Positions 1-6,621 of a DNA stretch of 38,204 nt are shown in pieces (the stretch's first letter is position 1; each line of letters opens with the position of its first letter). This stretch comes from CAZUZS01 sp964624795 (lineage in GTDB: Bacteria > Calditrichota > Calditrichia > RBG-13-44-9): NCBI GenBank assembly GCA_964624795.1, contig CAZUZS010000048.1, forward strand, positions 1-38,204. The letters run 5' to 3'. The notes beneath the pieces are model-generated. The model was not told the origin of the DNA. It did not search any database and saw only the letters and a program-made list of their open reading frames with translations. Made by a program: the position numbers and the translations under genes.

Positions 1-102
1 TTGTTATGCTGAACTCTCGTTAAAATAATTACGATTAAACTTTAAAATGGTAGGAAAGTAATCTGTAAGCAAACTGGTTTCTGGGAACGATTTCAATCAT
101 TG

Positions 103-145
103 GCTGCAGAAAGGACTCCCGGTTGCAGGAATCCTGCTCTGCAGC
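103..145 (-). other. nested hairpin just downstream of speD
   Basis: Arms GCTGCAG (103-109) and CTGCAGC (139-145) are perfectly complementary, and a smaller GCAGG/CCTGC hairpin (125-137) lies inside them. The structure starts a few bases after the speD stop codon. There is no T-run on the minus strand, so it is not a classical intrinsic terminator; it may be a 3'-end stabilising structure or chance. Confidence 0.35.
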
Positions 146-150
146 ATATT

Positions 151-555
151 TCACTCTACGCCTTCCAACATCACCGGTTTGTGATGCAAAACCTGGTCAT
201 TTTCCAACTCCAGTTCGCCGCGGTTCATTTCCACGGTTTTGATGGAGTCGGCTTTAAAATATTCCTTCAGGGCCTCGGTGGCAATCCACGGATCCACCGT
301 ATCGCCGCATGTAAATACATCAATCGCCGCATATCCGTATTCCGGCCAGGTATGAATGGCTAAATGAGATTCCGCAATGACGACTACGCCGCTCACGCCA
401 TGCGGATTAAATGTATGAAAAACAGAATTTACGATGGTAGCGCCGCATTCTAAGGCGGACCGCTTCATGTAATTTTCAACTCTTTCAACATCATTCAATA
501 TTTCGCGGTCACATTCAAAAAATTCTGCTAAGATATGTCTTCCTAATGCTTTCAA
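151..555 (-). CDS. speD: S-adenosylmethionine decarboxylase proenzyme (pyruvoyl-dependent)
   Basis: SpeD decarboxylates S-adenosylmethionine to supply the aminopropyl donor for spermidine synthesis in the cytoplasm. The 134-residue protein has the length of the class 1B (Thermotoga/Bacillus) enzymes. The self-cleavage site A-E-S-H lies at 61-64, so Ser63 becomes the pyruvoyl group. Ser55, His68 and Cys83 fall at exactly the numbers known as processing and catalytic residues in the Thermotoga enzyme (recalled). The start is a TTG: an AAAGGAGGG ribosome-binding site lies 9 bases upstream of it, while the nearby ATG is out of frame and followed at once by a stop. It lies 20 bases after the HTH-cupin gene on the same strand, so the two are probably cotranscribed. 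No spermidine synthase is visible here. Confidence 0.96.
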   Translation of the reverse strand: MKALGRHILAEFFECDREILNDVERVENYMKRSALECGATIVNSVFHTFNPHGVSGVVVIAESHLAIHTWPEYGYAAIDVFTCGDTVDPWIATEALKEYFKADSIKTVEMNRGELELENDQVLHHKPVMLEGVE

Positions 556-575
556 TTCACATGTCCCTCCTTTGG

Positions 576-1106
576 TTAGTAGTAAACAAACAGTATTTCT
601 GCCGGTTTCTTGGTTAAATTTTTTAAGCTTAGAATGCTGTCAAAAAATATATAAAAACAATCGCCTTTGCTCACCAAACGCTTTTCATCATCGATCTTTA
701 TTTCCAGGTTGCCTTTGACCACGAAACCGAAGCCCTCATCTTCTTCAAACTGTTTCTTGAATTCAAGCGCGGGACCAAGTGTCAGCAGCACCGGTTCCAT
801 TTCCAGGTATTTCAGCTTGGGAATGAGATTTTCTATTTTGTAGGTCTGCGTAGAAGTTTCCTGCGTTCGATCCTTCTTGGTGAAGATGTTTTTTTCACGC
901 TCCGAGAAATCACTGAAAAATGCGGACAGTTGCACGCCAAGCACATCCAGCACCTGCTTCAGGTTCGTCACAGAAGGCACTGTCAAATCACGCTCCAATT
1001 GCGAAATAAAGCCCTTCGTAAGAGCCGCATTATCTGCCAGCTCTTCAATCGTCAAGCCTCTCAACTTGCGTAAACGTCTTATTTTGGGTCCAATTTTCAT
1101 CAGCAT
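576..1106 (-). CDS. XRE-family HTH regulator with C-terminal cupin domain
   Basis: A 176-residue transcription factor. Residues about 6-65 form a lambda-repressor-type helix-turn-helix (IRRLRKLRGLTIEELA, then TKGFISQLERD as the recognition region). After a polar linker, residues about 105-176 form a single cupin barrel (GFGFVVKGNLEIKI, KGDCFYIFF). This architecture is common in regulators of small-molecule metabolism such as PuuR-like proteins, where the cupin is thought to sense a ligand. Position directly before speD suggests polyamine or SAM-related sensing and autoregulation (inference). The start has no strong ribosome-binding site; a second in-frame ATG lies two codons in. The upstream region holds several inverted repeats that could be its operators. 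Confidence 0.88.
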   Translation of the reverse strand: MLMKIGPKIRRLRKLRGLTIEELADNAALTKGFISQLERDLTVPSVTNLKQVLDVLGVQLSAFFSDFSEREKNIFTKKDRTQETSTQTYKIENLIPKLKYLEMEPVLLTLGPALEFKKQFEEDEGFGFVVKGNLEIKIDDEKRLVSKGDCFYIFFDSILSLKNLTKKPAEILFVYY

Positions 1107-1470
1107 TCTGGTTTTATTTATTAAACAAAAATTTCATAAAAACGAACAAACTTAATTTATCGGAACCGAATTTCCAACAGAATAATTTTTTTATTCTAAA
1201 ATTTTTGTTTATTATTATAAACGAAATTTATTTTAGAAGTGCATGATAATTGGTTGTTTATATAATGCTTAGCATCTTTTGCAAAAAAAATCTGCTAAGC
1301 ACCAATGGGCAAAAATAAAAAGATATCCGAATGAAATTCTGGCAATCGAGGTGCTATTTATGCGTTAGATTGTGCAATTAAATGGTTAATTGCAAACAAG
1401 CTTGCGGATAGAATCATACCGGGAAAGTACTGGAACGGCTTTCCCGGTAGTTGATTAGTATGATAAATTT
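1107..1470. promoter_or_regulatory. intergenic region upstream of the HTH-speD genes, with inverted repeats
   Basis: This 364-base, AT-rich stretch has no credible gene. Going away from the HTH gene it holds: AGAATAA/TTATTCT around a 5-base T loop (1179-1197); 10-base arms with one mismatch (1203-1212 and 1217-1226) overlapping a TATAAT-like sequence on the minus strand; a perfect 8-base pair GCTTAGCA/TGCTAAGC (1267-1274 and 1293-1300); and a 10-base hairpin belonging to the next gene (1418-1448). The first three could be operators or attenuator elements for the HTH-speD unit, but in such AT-rich DNA the weaker two may be chance. Confidence 0.45.
1418..1448 (-). terminator. candidate terminator hairpin after the fibronectin lipoprotein gene
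   Basis: Perfect 10-base arms ACCGGGAAAG (1418-1427) and CTTTCCCGGT (1439-1448) enclose an 11-base loop, about 22 bases past the stop codon of the lipoprotein gene. Neither strand has a clear T-run after the stem, so termination may need Rho or may not occur. It marks the probable end of the five-gene run that begins near 4945. Confidence 0.5.
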
Positions 1471-2781
1471 CTAATTCGAAATGGCGCCAATCAGTTTTTT
1501 CTGTCCCAAAAGTTCAAGAAGATCAGGAGAGATACGCGACTTTTTGGCGGCAAAGGAGCTGGCCCCAACGCGGGAAGGCGCAAGCTCCAGCACTTTTCCA
1601 CTTGAGGTTTGGACGATTGCCCGAATCATCAGATTCCACAGTTTGCCTCCCAATGCTGTATTCAATGGAACCCAGCTGCCACCAGTTGCCCGATACCATT
1701 CATGACCGCTCGCATAAACAGAATTGGTATCGGCCGCGACAAATGGTCCCACACCTGACATTCCACTCAGCACATATTCGATTCCAATGTCAAAGTCACC
1801 ATTCATGATGCCGTCATGACTCTGGGCTGCCCAATTTGGTGTAATTTCGATCCAGCCATCCACTGTAGCAGGAACTGTTTCTGAAAGTATTTGGACACCG
1901 TTAACATCATCCCATACAATCGCATTCAGTCCACCATTATTTGAATTTCCAATAAGGTAAATTTTCAATTTTTGAAGAAATACGGGATAGCTAGAGGCCG
2001 CGAACTGAACAGAGAGCCAATCACCAGCACTCGCATAAACCCGGCCTTCGTTTGAATTGTCATCATAATACAATTCAAATGTTTGTCCGCCGGATGCCTG
2101 GGTGGTAAACTGTTTTACCTGTGTATTTGCGCCATTGTAAAGCATTTCCGTATCCACGACCAAAACTGCAACATAATAAGTTGTATTTGCACTCAAGCCT
2201 GCAATTGTGAAAGAGGTCTGGCTACGGTTAGTAATGTCGACGACCTTATCCAGATCGGGATCGAGGTTATTGGTGGTAGAGATCAATACTCTGTAAAAAG
2301 AAAAATCCTCCACATTACTCTGACTCCACGATATTATGATGTCGGTTGCGGTGATCGTTCCCAAGGTCAGCGTCACAGTTGGTGGTGCAATCCATGCTGC
2401 AGTTATCGAGACGCTCTCGTTGTCCGCATTTATATTTGCAGTTGCATCCCCATCAAATTGGACGATCCCATTTCCATCGATACCGGAAATCGCAAATTTT
2501 CGCGAGCTGCCTTTTGGTACTGAAACAGAGCCGGAGGCCTTTCCCGAACTCAAGGTTAGATTCTGCGAAATAAGGTCCATCCCCGGGCCGGTGACTTCGA
2601 GTTTTACCCTGGTTATGGTTCCCGGTTTATTAAATCCGGAAAGGCGCGACGGTTGATTCGAAAAATTGACCTGCAACTGAATAGCGCTTTCATTTCCGTC
2701 CTTATAACCCACGCCATCCTTTGAACAGGATACTCCCAGAACAAGCAGGCCAAGAATAATTGCAGTAAATATCTTCCTCAT
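1471..2781 (-). CDS. lipoprotein with fibronectin type III domain
   Basis: A predicted outer-membrane or periplasmic lipoprotein of 436 residues. The signal peptide ends in the lipobox L-V-L-G-V-S-C with Cys19. A fibronectin type III-like domain spans roughly 134-227 (WSQSNVEDFSFYRV, then GLSANTTYYVAVLVVD). It is followed by a beta-rich region to about residue 400 with no family I recognise. I chose the ATG at 2781, which has GGGGAT six bases upstream; a TTG five codons earlier (2796) would extend the protein but has no ribosome-binding site. It lies 24 bases after the CsgG/FlgO-like gene and is probably the last gene of that run. Specific function unknown; adhesion or envelope surface binding is only a guess. 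Confidence 0.8.
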   Translation of the reverse strand: MRKIFTAIILGLLVLGVSCSKDGVGYKDGNESAIQLQVNFSNQPSRLSGFNKPGTITRVKLEVTGPGMDLISQNLTLSSGKASGSVSVPKGSSRKFAISGIDGNGIVQFDGDATANINADNESVSITAAWIAPPTVTLTLGTITATDIIISWSQSNVEDFSFYRVLISTTNNLDPDLDKVVDITNRSQTSFTIAGLSANTTYYVAVLVVDTEMLYNGANTQVKQFTTQASGGQTFELYYDDNSNEGRVYASAGDWLSVQFAASSYPVFLQKLKIYLIGNSNNGGLNAIVWDDVNGVQILSETVPATVDGWIEITPNWAAQSHDGIMNGDFDIGIEYVLSGMSGVGPFVAADTNSVYASGHEWYRATGGSWVPLNTALGGKLWNLMIRAIVQTSSGKVLELAPSRVGASSFAAKKSRISPDLLELLGQKKLIGAISN

Positions 2782-2805
2782 ATCTATCCCCATCAATTAG
2801 GTTTT

Positions 2806-3543
2806 TCATTGCGGTATATTAACGGTGACAGCAACTGTTGAGTTGTTGTTTTCATCCTTTTTCTTGCTTAACAGAACGGCTGCAGCAACTCCGCCTCCCA
2901 CAAGCGCTGCGCCACCCAGGACATAAAGAGCAGTGTGACTTCCGCCCTTTTTCTGAGGTTGGACAGTAGGTTGTTTGGTGGCCGGTTTCTGTGGAGTTCT
3001 CTGGCTGGCAGGTTCAGTCATTGACGCATTTGTTGGCTGGGGTTTCTTTTCCTCCCCAACGAGTTGGCGCTCGATGGACTGTGCCAATTGATCCATAAGC
3101 GAAAAAATTTCCTGTCCTGCCCTTCCCTGCACAGATTCCGCTTTCAATACTTTGCTGCTTTCCACATCTATCAGCCTGGCATTGATTCGGATCAAACCGC
3201 CGATTTCCAAATAACTGCCCACCAGGATAGCATTTGCACCCACCGCCTTACCTAATTCGACCGCATTGTTCTGATCAACAACACCCGTCATTCCTAACTG
3301 CATCTCCTTAATGGCGTCCTGCAAACGGCTCCTTTCCACGATATCCAACTTGCCGCTCTTGGCAAGATTTGTTATCAACATCTCAGGTATTGCATTTTGC
3401 AGGTAATCCAGGTTCTTATTCTGGCTGGTATTCTGGAAATCCACAATCGCGATGCTAATCTTGGATTTCTCCTGGGCAATGGCTGGAACCACCGCCTGGG
3501 TTATCAGGACCAGAACAAAAATGATATACGGAATCTTTCTCAT
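2806..3543 (-). CDS. CsgG/FlgO-like envelope protein with C-terminal membrane anchor
   Basis: A 245-residue exported protein. The signal peptide is at 1-24, ending A-I-A-Q. Residues about 29-155 resemble the CsgG/FlgO/TolB-N fold found in outer-membrane assembly proteins: ISIAIVDFQN at the start, then AIPEMLITNLAKSGKLDIVERSR in pieces, ANAILVGSYLEIGG, and INARLIDVESSKVL. A proline/glutamine/threonine-rich linker (about 165-200) leads to one hydrophobic helix (about 205-226, glycine- and alanine-rich) and a lysine-rich tail. A very good AGGAGG site precedes the ATG. No curli or flagellar genes are nearby, so the cargo or partner is unknown. Neighbours suggest an envelope role together with the following lipoprotein. 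Confidence 0.75.
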   Translation of the reverse strand: MRKIPYIIFVLVLITQAVVPAIAQEKSKISIAIVDFQNTSQNKNLDYLQNAIPEMLITNLAKSGKLDIVERSRLQDAIKEMQLGMTGVVDQNNAVELGKAVGANAILVGSYLEIGGLIRINARLIDVESSKVLKAESVQGRAGQEIFSLMDQLAQSIERQLVGEEKKPQPTNASMTEPASQRTPQKPATKQPTVQPQKKGGSHTALYVLGGAALVGGGVAAAVLLSKKKDENNNSTVAVTVNIPQ

Positions 3544-3561
3544 ACTTACCTCCTGAAGCTT

Positions 3562-4083
3562 TTAAGCCGGAAAAGTTATTAGAGAGTGCACATTGTATTT
3601 TTTTAACAAATCTCTTCCCTTCAATTCGCTCAATTCCACGAGGAATGAAATACCGACAATCTTGCCTCCCAGTCTTTCGATCAATTTACAGGATGCGGCA
3701 GCAGTACCGCCTGTTGCAAGCAAATCGTCAATGAGGAGTATCTTTTCTCCTTTTTTGATGCCGTCCTTGTGGATTTCAATGCTGTCCTTTCCATACTCCA
3801 AGTCGTACTCCTCCATCAACGTATCTGCCGGCAGCTTGCCGGGCTTCCGGATAGGGACAAATCCGATATTTAGCTTGTAGGCCAGAGCCGCACCAAAAAT
3901 GAATCCCCTGGCTTCGATTGCTACCACTTTGCTTATCTCACTTTGCCGGAAAGGATCATATAAATAATCCACGGATTGCGCAAACAACTCCCCATCTTTT
4001 ATCAACGTTGTGATATCCTTGAACTGGATGCCTTTCACGGGGAAATCGGGAACATTGCGAATATAATTGGCAAAATCCTGCAT
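3562..4083 (-). CDS. apt: adenine phosphoribosyltransferase
   Basis: Catalyses adenine plus PRPP to AMP plus pyrophosphate, the cytoplasmic purine salvage step. The 173-residue length is normal. The PRPP-binding loop I-L-L-I-D-D-L-L-A-T-G-G-T-A is at 115-128, with the adjacent acidic pair. Further APT signatures are FKDIT at 21-25, EARGFIFG at 57-64 and the RKPGKLP segment at 79-85. GAGGTGA lies four bases before the ATG. It sits 50 bases after acylphosphatase and 18 bases before the CsgG/FlgO-like gene, so it is very probably in the same transcript. Its proximity to a LOG-family protein, which in characterised members releases a base from a nucleotide monophosphate, suggests linked purine recycling (inference). 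Confidence 0.96.
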   Translation of the reverse strand: MQDFANYIRNVPDFPVKGIQFKDITTLIKDGELFAQSVDYLYDPFRQSEISKVVAIEARGFIFGAALAYKLNIGFVPIRKPGKLPADTLMEEYDLEYGKDSIEIHKDGIKKGEKILLIDDLLATGGTAAASCKLIERLGGKIVGISFLVELSELKGRDLLKKYNVHSLITFPA

Positions 4084-4133
4084 CAGTCACCTCAGCTTTT
4101 GGTAAATCGGGTATTTATCATTAAGGCATTCAT

Positions 4134-4424
4134 TCAATAATCGTATCCGGCTTCAATTGTAAAACTCTTATATTCTCCCTCGTACTCATTCCATTCGCAC
4201 TGCACACTGTCAACATTCGAAAAACTTGGACCTTTCTTCAGATCTTCCAAAAAGCTTTCAAGGTCCTCACGGTTCCCTTCCGCCAGGACCTCTACCGAAC
4301 CATCCATCAAATTTTTTACATATCCATCGATCCCGTGTTCTGACGCCTTTTTGTATGCAAAATATCGAAAGCCGACTCCCTGTACCGTACCGGAGATGTT
4401 CGCTAAGAAGGCAGCTTTTCCCAT
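4134..4424 (-). CDS. acyP: acylphosphatase
   Basis: A 96-residue alpha/beta-sandwich enzyme that hydrolyses acyl phosphates such as carbamoyl and acetyl phosphate. The phosphate-binding signature SGTVQGVGFRYF (11-22) contains the catalytic Arg20, and the catalytic Asn is Asn38 in GYVKNLMDGSVEV. Both essential residues are present and the domain is complete, with no fusion to a hydrogenase maturation protein. It lies 44 bases after the LOG-family gene and 50 bases before apt on the same strand. Confidence 0.95.
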   Translation of the reverse strand: MGKAAFLANISGTVQGVGFRYFAYKKASEHGIDGYVKNLMDGSVEVLAEGNREDLESFLEDLKKGPSFSNVDSVQCEWNEYEGEYKSFTIEAGYDY

Positions 4425-4468
4425 ATTATGGCCTGCAGAATAGTGTGAACTTGACAGGAATCATAATT

Positions 4469-4945
4469 TCAATTCTTCAGATTTTTAAGCGCCACCGCGA
4501 CCGCTTCTTCCGGGGTTTCAACCTGGTGGATGCCAGGAACCATGATCCATGGTCGCAAGGCAATTACCGGCTTGTTCAGTTGCATCGCATACGAGATTTC
4601 AGATAAGGTACCATATTTCCCATCTATCGCAATAATTACATTGCCGGTTCTTACTATCAGAATATTTCGTCCGATTCCCATTCCGGTTGCGATTGGAATG
4701 GTTACAAATGGGTTGGAGTCGTCGACAGAATCGGAAGGCAATATGCCAATTGTAAGGCCTCCGGCATTCACGGCTCCTTTGCAGGCAGCTTCCATGACGC
4801 CGCTCATGCCGCCACAAACCAACATAGCACCATTTTGTGCAATCAGACGGCCAACCTGCTCTGCCATCGCATATTCCTCCTGGCTGCACACACTACCACC
4901 GATAACTGCAATCAGGGGTCTTTCTGAGGCACTAACTCGATCCAT
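4469..4945 (-). CDS. LOG/TIGR00725-family Rossmann protein
   Basis: A 158-residue Rossmann-like protein of the LOG superfamily (annotated historically as lysine decarboxylase-like). Motifs: IAVIGGSVCS near residue 12, VCGGMSGVMEAACKGA near 43-58, and DGKYGTLSEI near 108-117. The last corresponds to the P-G-G-x-G-T-x-x-E motif of LOG proteins, but with D-G-K in place of P-G-G. The Arg-Lys pair of classical LOG enzymes reads Arg-Asn here (GIGRNILIV). Classical members hydrolyse nucleoside 5'-monophosphates to base and ribose 5-phosphate; with these changes the activity is uncertain. The ATG at 4945 has no good ribosome-binding site. It is the first gene of the run leading through acyP and apt. 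Confidence 0.82.
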   Translation of the reverse strand: MDRVSASERPLIAVIGGSVCSQEEYAMAEQVGRLIAQNGAMLVCGGMSGVMEAACKGAVNAGGLTIGILPSDSVDDSNPFVTIPIATGMGIGRNILIVRTGNVIIAIDGKYGTLSEISYAMQLNKPVIALRPWIMVPGIHQVETPEEAVAVALKNLKN

Positions 4946-5290
4946 TTAAAAAGTCAATTTGAATAAGACACCAGTATCTGATGCTCCAAAAAAAGGCTAC
5001 AAAAACTGCTTACTGAATCTAAAATAAACAATGATTAATATCAACTTAAAAATTGTCAAATTATTTTGATCATCCATTTTGAAAGCATGGATCAAATAAC
5101 TATCCACTTGCTAAAGTGAGTGCTTTTTAGGGCGACGAATCTATGAGCGCGTTATCTTGCTCACCGTACGCGGTTGATGATAGGTAGATAAGGAAATACA
5201 AAATAACTGATCGGAAGAATTATTCTTGGCGAACAGAAGCAGCCGGAATTGCATCCGGCACTCCTGTTTGCCTTTACTATGATTTCCGTT
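4946..5290. other. 345-base intergenic region with two stem-loops
   Basis: No gene seen. The part nearest 5290 is the 3' untranslated region of asnS and contains the long hairpin at 5228-5272. A second, weaker hairpin lies at 5065-5096 (arms TTTGAT-CATCCAT and ATGGATCAAA, with one bulged base). The remaining AT-rich part must contain the promoter of the LOG-acyP-apt run; I could not pick a convincing -35/-10 pair. Confidence 0.6.
5228..5272 (-). terminator. long two-part stem-loop downstream of asnS
   Basis: Outer arms GGCGAACAG (5228-5236) and CTGTTTGCC (5264-5272) pair over nine positions with a single G-T wobble. After a 5/4-base internal loop, inner arms GCCGGA (5242-5247) and TCCGGC (5254-5259) pair perfectly around a six-base loop. 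It lies about 20 bases past the asnS stop codon. No T-run follows on the minus strand, so it may stabilise the 3' end rather than terminate alone. Confidence 0.5.
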
Positions 5291-6604
5291 TTAAGGATTT
5301 ATCCTGTAGATGGTCCGAGGGAACGGAATGGTCTCGCGGATATGAGCGATACCGCAAATCCAGGTAACTGTGCGCTCGATTCCCAACCCGAACCCGGAAT
5401 GTGGAACGCTGCCGTAGCGACGCAGGTCGAGATACCATTCAAATGCCTCACGAGGCAACTGATGCTCCTCCAGCCTTTTCAACAGCGTATCATAATCATC
5501 CTCCCGCTGGCTGCCACCAATAACCTCCCCATAGCCTTCCGGCGCTAAAACATCCATGGCAAGTGCCAGTTCATCGTTCTCCGGATCGCGCTTCATGTAG
5601 AATGCCTTTACCTGGGCGGGGTAGCGATGCACAATCACCGGTCGATCGAACTGCTCCGAGATCACTGTTTCATCCGGGGCGCCAAAATCATTCCCCCATT
5701 CAAACTCAACTCCATTTTTGTGCAGGATTTCCACTGCCTCATTATAGGTGATTTTTGGGAAAGGTGCCTTAATTTTCTGCAATTTTTCGATATCCCGCTC
5801 CAGAATCTCCAGCTCCATGCTGCGGTTATCGAGCACTCGTTTCACGATGTAGCTCAGGAAATCTTCCGCCAGTTTCATGTCATCATCCAGGTCGAAGTAA
5901 GCCACTTCCGGCTCAACCATCCAGAATTCGGTCAGGTGCCTCCTGGTCTTCGATTTTTCGGCCCGGAAAGTTGGCCCGAAACAATAAACCTTTCCCAAGG
6001 CCATAGCAGCCGCCTCCGAATAAAGCTGTCCGCTCTGGGTCAGGTAAACCTTGTCTCCGAAATATTCGGTTTCAAACAGCGTTGTGGTACCTTCCGCTGC
6101 CGCCGGTGTAAAAATCGGTGCGTCCACCATGATAAAATCGCGTTCATTAAAAAAGTCCCGGATCGCTGAAATGATCTCATGGCGAATCCTGAGCACCGCA
6201 AATTGCTTTTTCGAGCGCAGCCAAAGATGCCGGTGGTCCATCAGAAATTCGATGCCATGTTCTTTCTTCGAAATAGGATATTCATTTTCCGATTGGAGAA
6301 CGCGCATATCACTCACCTGCAGCTCGAATCCTAACGGGGAGCGTTTGTCTTCTTTCACCAGGCCTTTGACCAGCAGCGAGGCCTCCAGAAGAAGGTTATC
6401 ATAAATAGCAAAAACTTCCTCGCTCACCTCCTGCTTAACCACCACACACTGGATGATGTTTGTTCCGTCCCTTAGCAGCAAAAACTGGATTTTCCCACTG
6501 GATCTTTTGTTATAAAGCCAACCGGCCAGGACAACCTCTTCCCCTACATGGCTGTGAATATCTTCGATGTAAATACGGTCTTTATACGCGTTCTTGTCTA
6601 ACAT
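5291..6604 (-). CDS. asnS: asparaginyl-tRNA synthetase
   Basis: Charges tRNA-Asn with asparagine in the cytoplasm. It is a class IIb synthetase of 437 residues. An N-terminal OB-fold anticodon-binding domain occupies about 1-110 (VVLAGWLYNKRSSGKIQFLLLRDG region). Motif 2 is FRAEKSKTRRHLTEFWMVEPE, read in two overlapping parts near 215-235; the TRRHLTEFWM form is typical of AsnRS rather than AspRS. Motif 3 is GFGLGIERTVTWICG near 413-427. The length is closer to the archaeal-type AsnRS (about 430) than to E. coli AsnRS (466, recalled), which suggests the short form of the enzyme. AAGGAGAG lies five bases before the ATG. The M28 peptidase gene ends 17 bases upstream. Confidence 0.95.
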   Translation of the reverse strand: MLDKNAYKDRIYIEDIHSHVGEEVVLAGWLYNKRSSGKIQFLLLRDGTNIIQCVVVKQEVSEEVFAIYDNLLLEASLLVKGLVKEDKRSPLGFELQVSDMRVLQSENEYPISKKEHGIEFLMDHRHLWLRSKKQFAVLRIRHEIISAIRDFFNERDFIMVDAPIFTPAAAEGTTTLFETEYFGDKVYLTQSGQLYSEAAAMALGKVYCFGPTFRAEKSKTRRHLTEFWMVEPEVAYFDLDDDMKLAEDFLSYIVKRVLDNRSMELEILERDIEKLQKIKAPFPKITYNEAVEILHKNGVEFEWGNDFGAPDETVISEQFDRPVIVHRYPAQVKAFYMKRDPENDELALAMDVLAPEGYGEVIGGSQREDDYDTLLKRLEEHQLPREAFEWYLDLRRYGSVPHSGFGLGIERTVTWICGIAHIRETIPFPRTIYRINP

Positions 6605-6621
6605 GATCTCTCCTTCGAAAA

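Noticed and set aside
4599..4889. Minus-strand frame overlapping the LOG-family gene
   Set aside because: It is an out-of-frame shadow with arginine/tryptophan/cysteine-rich composition and no start signal.
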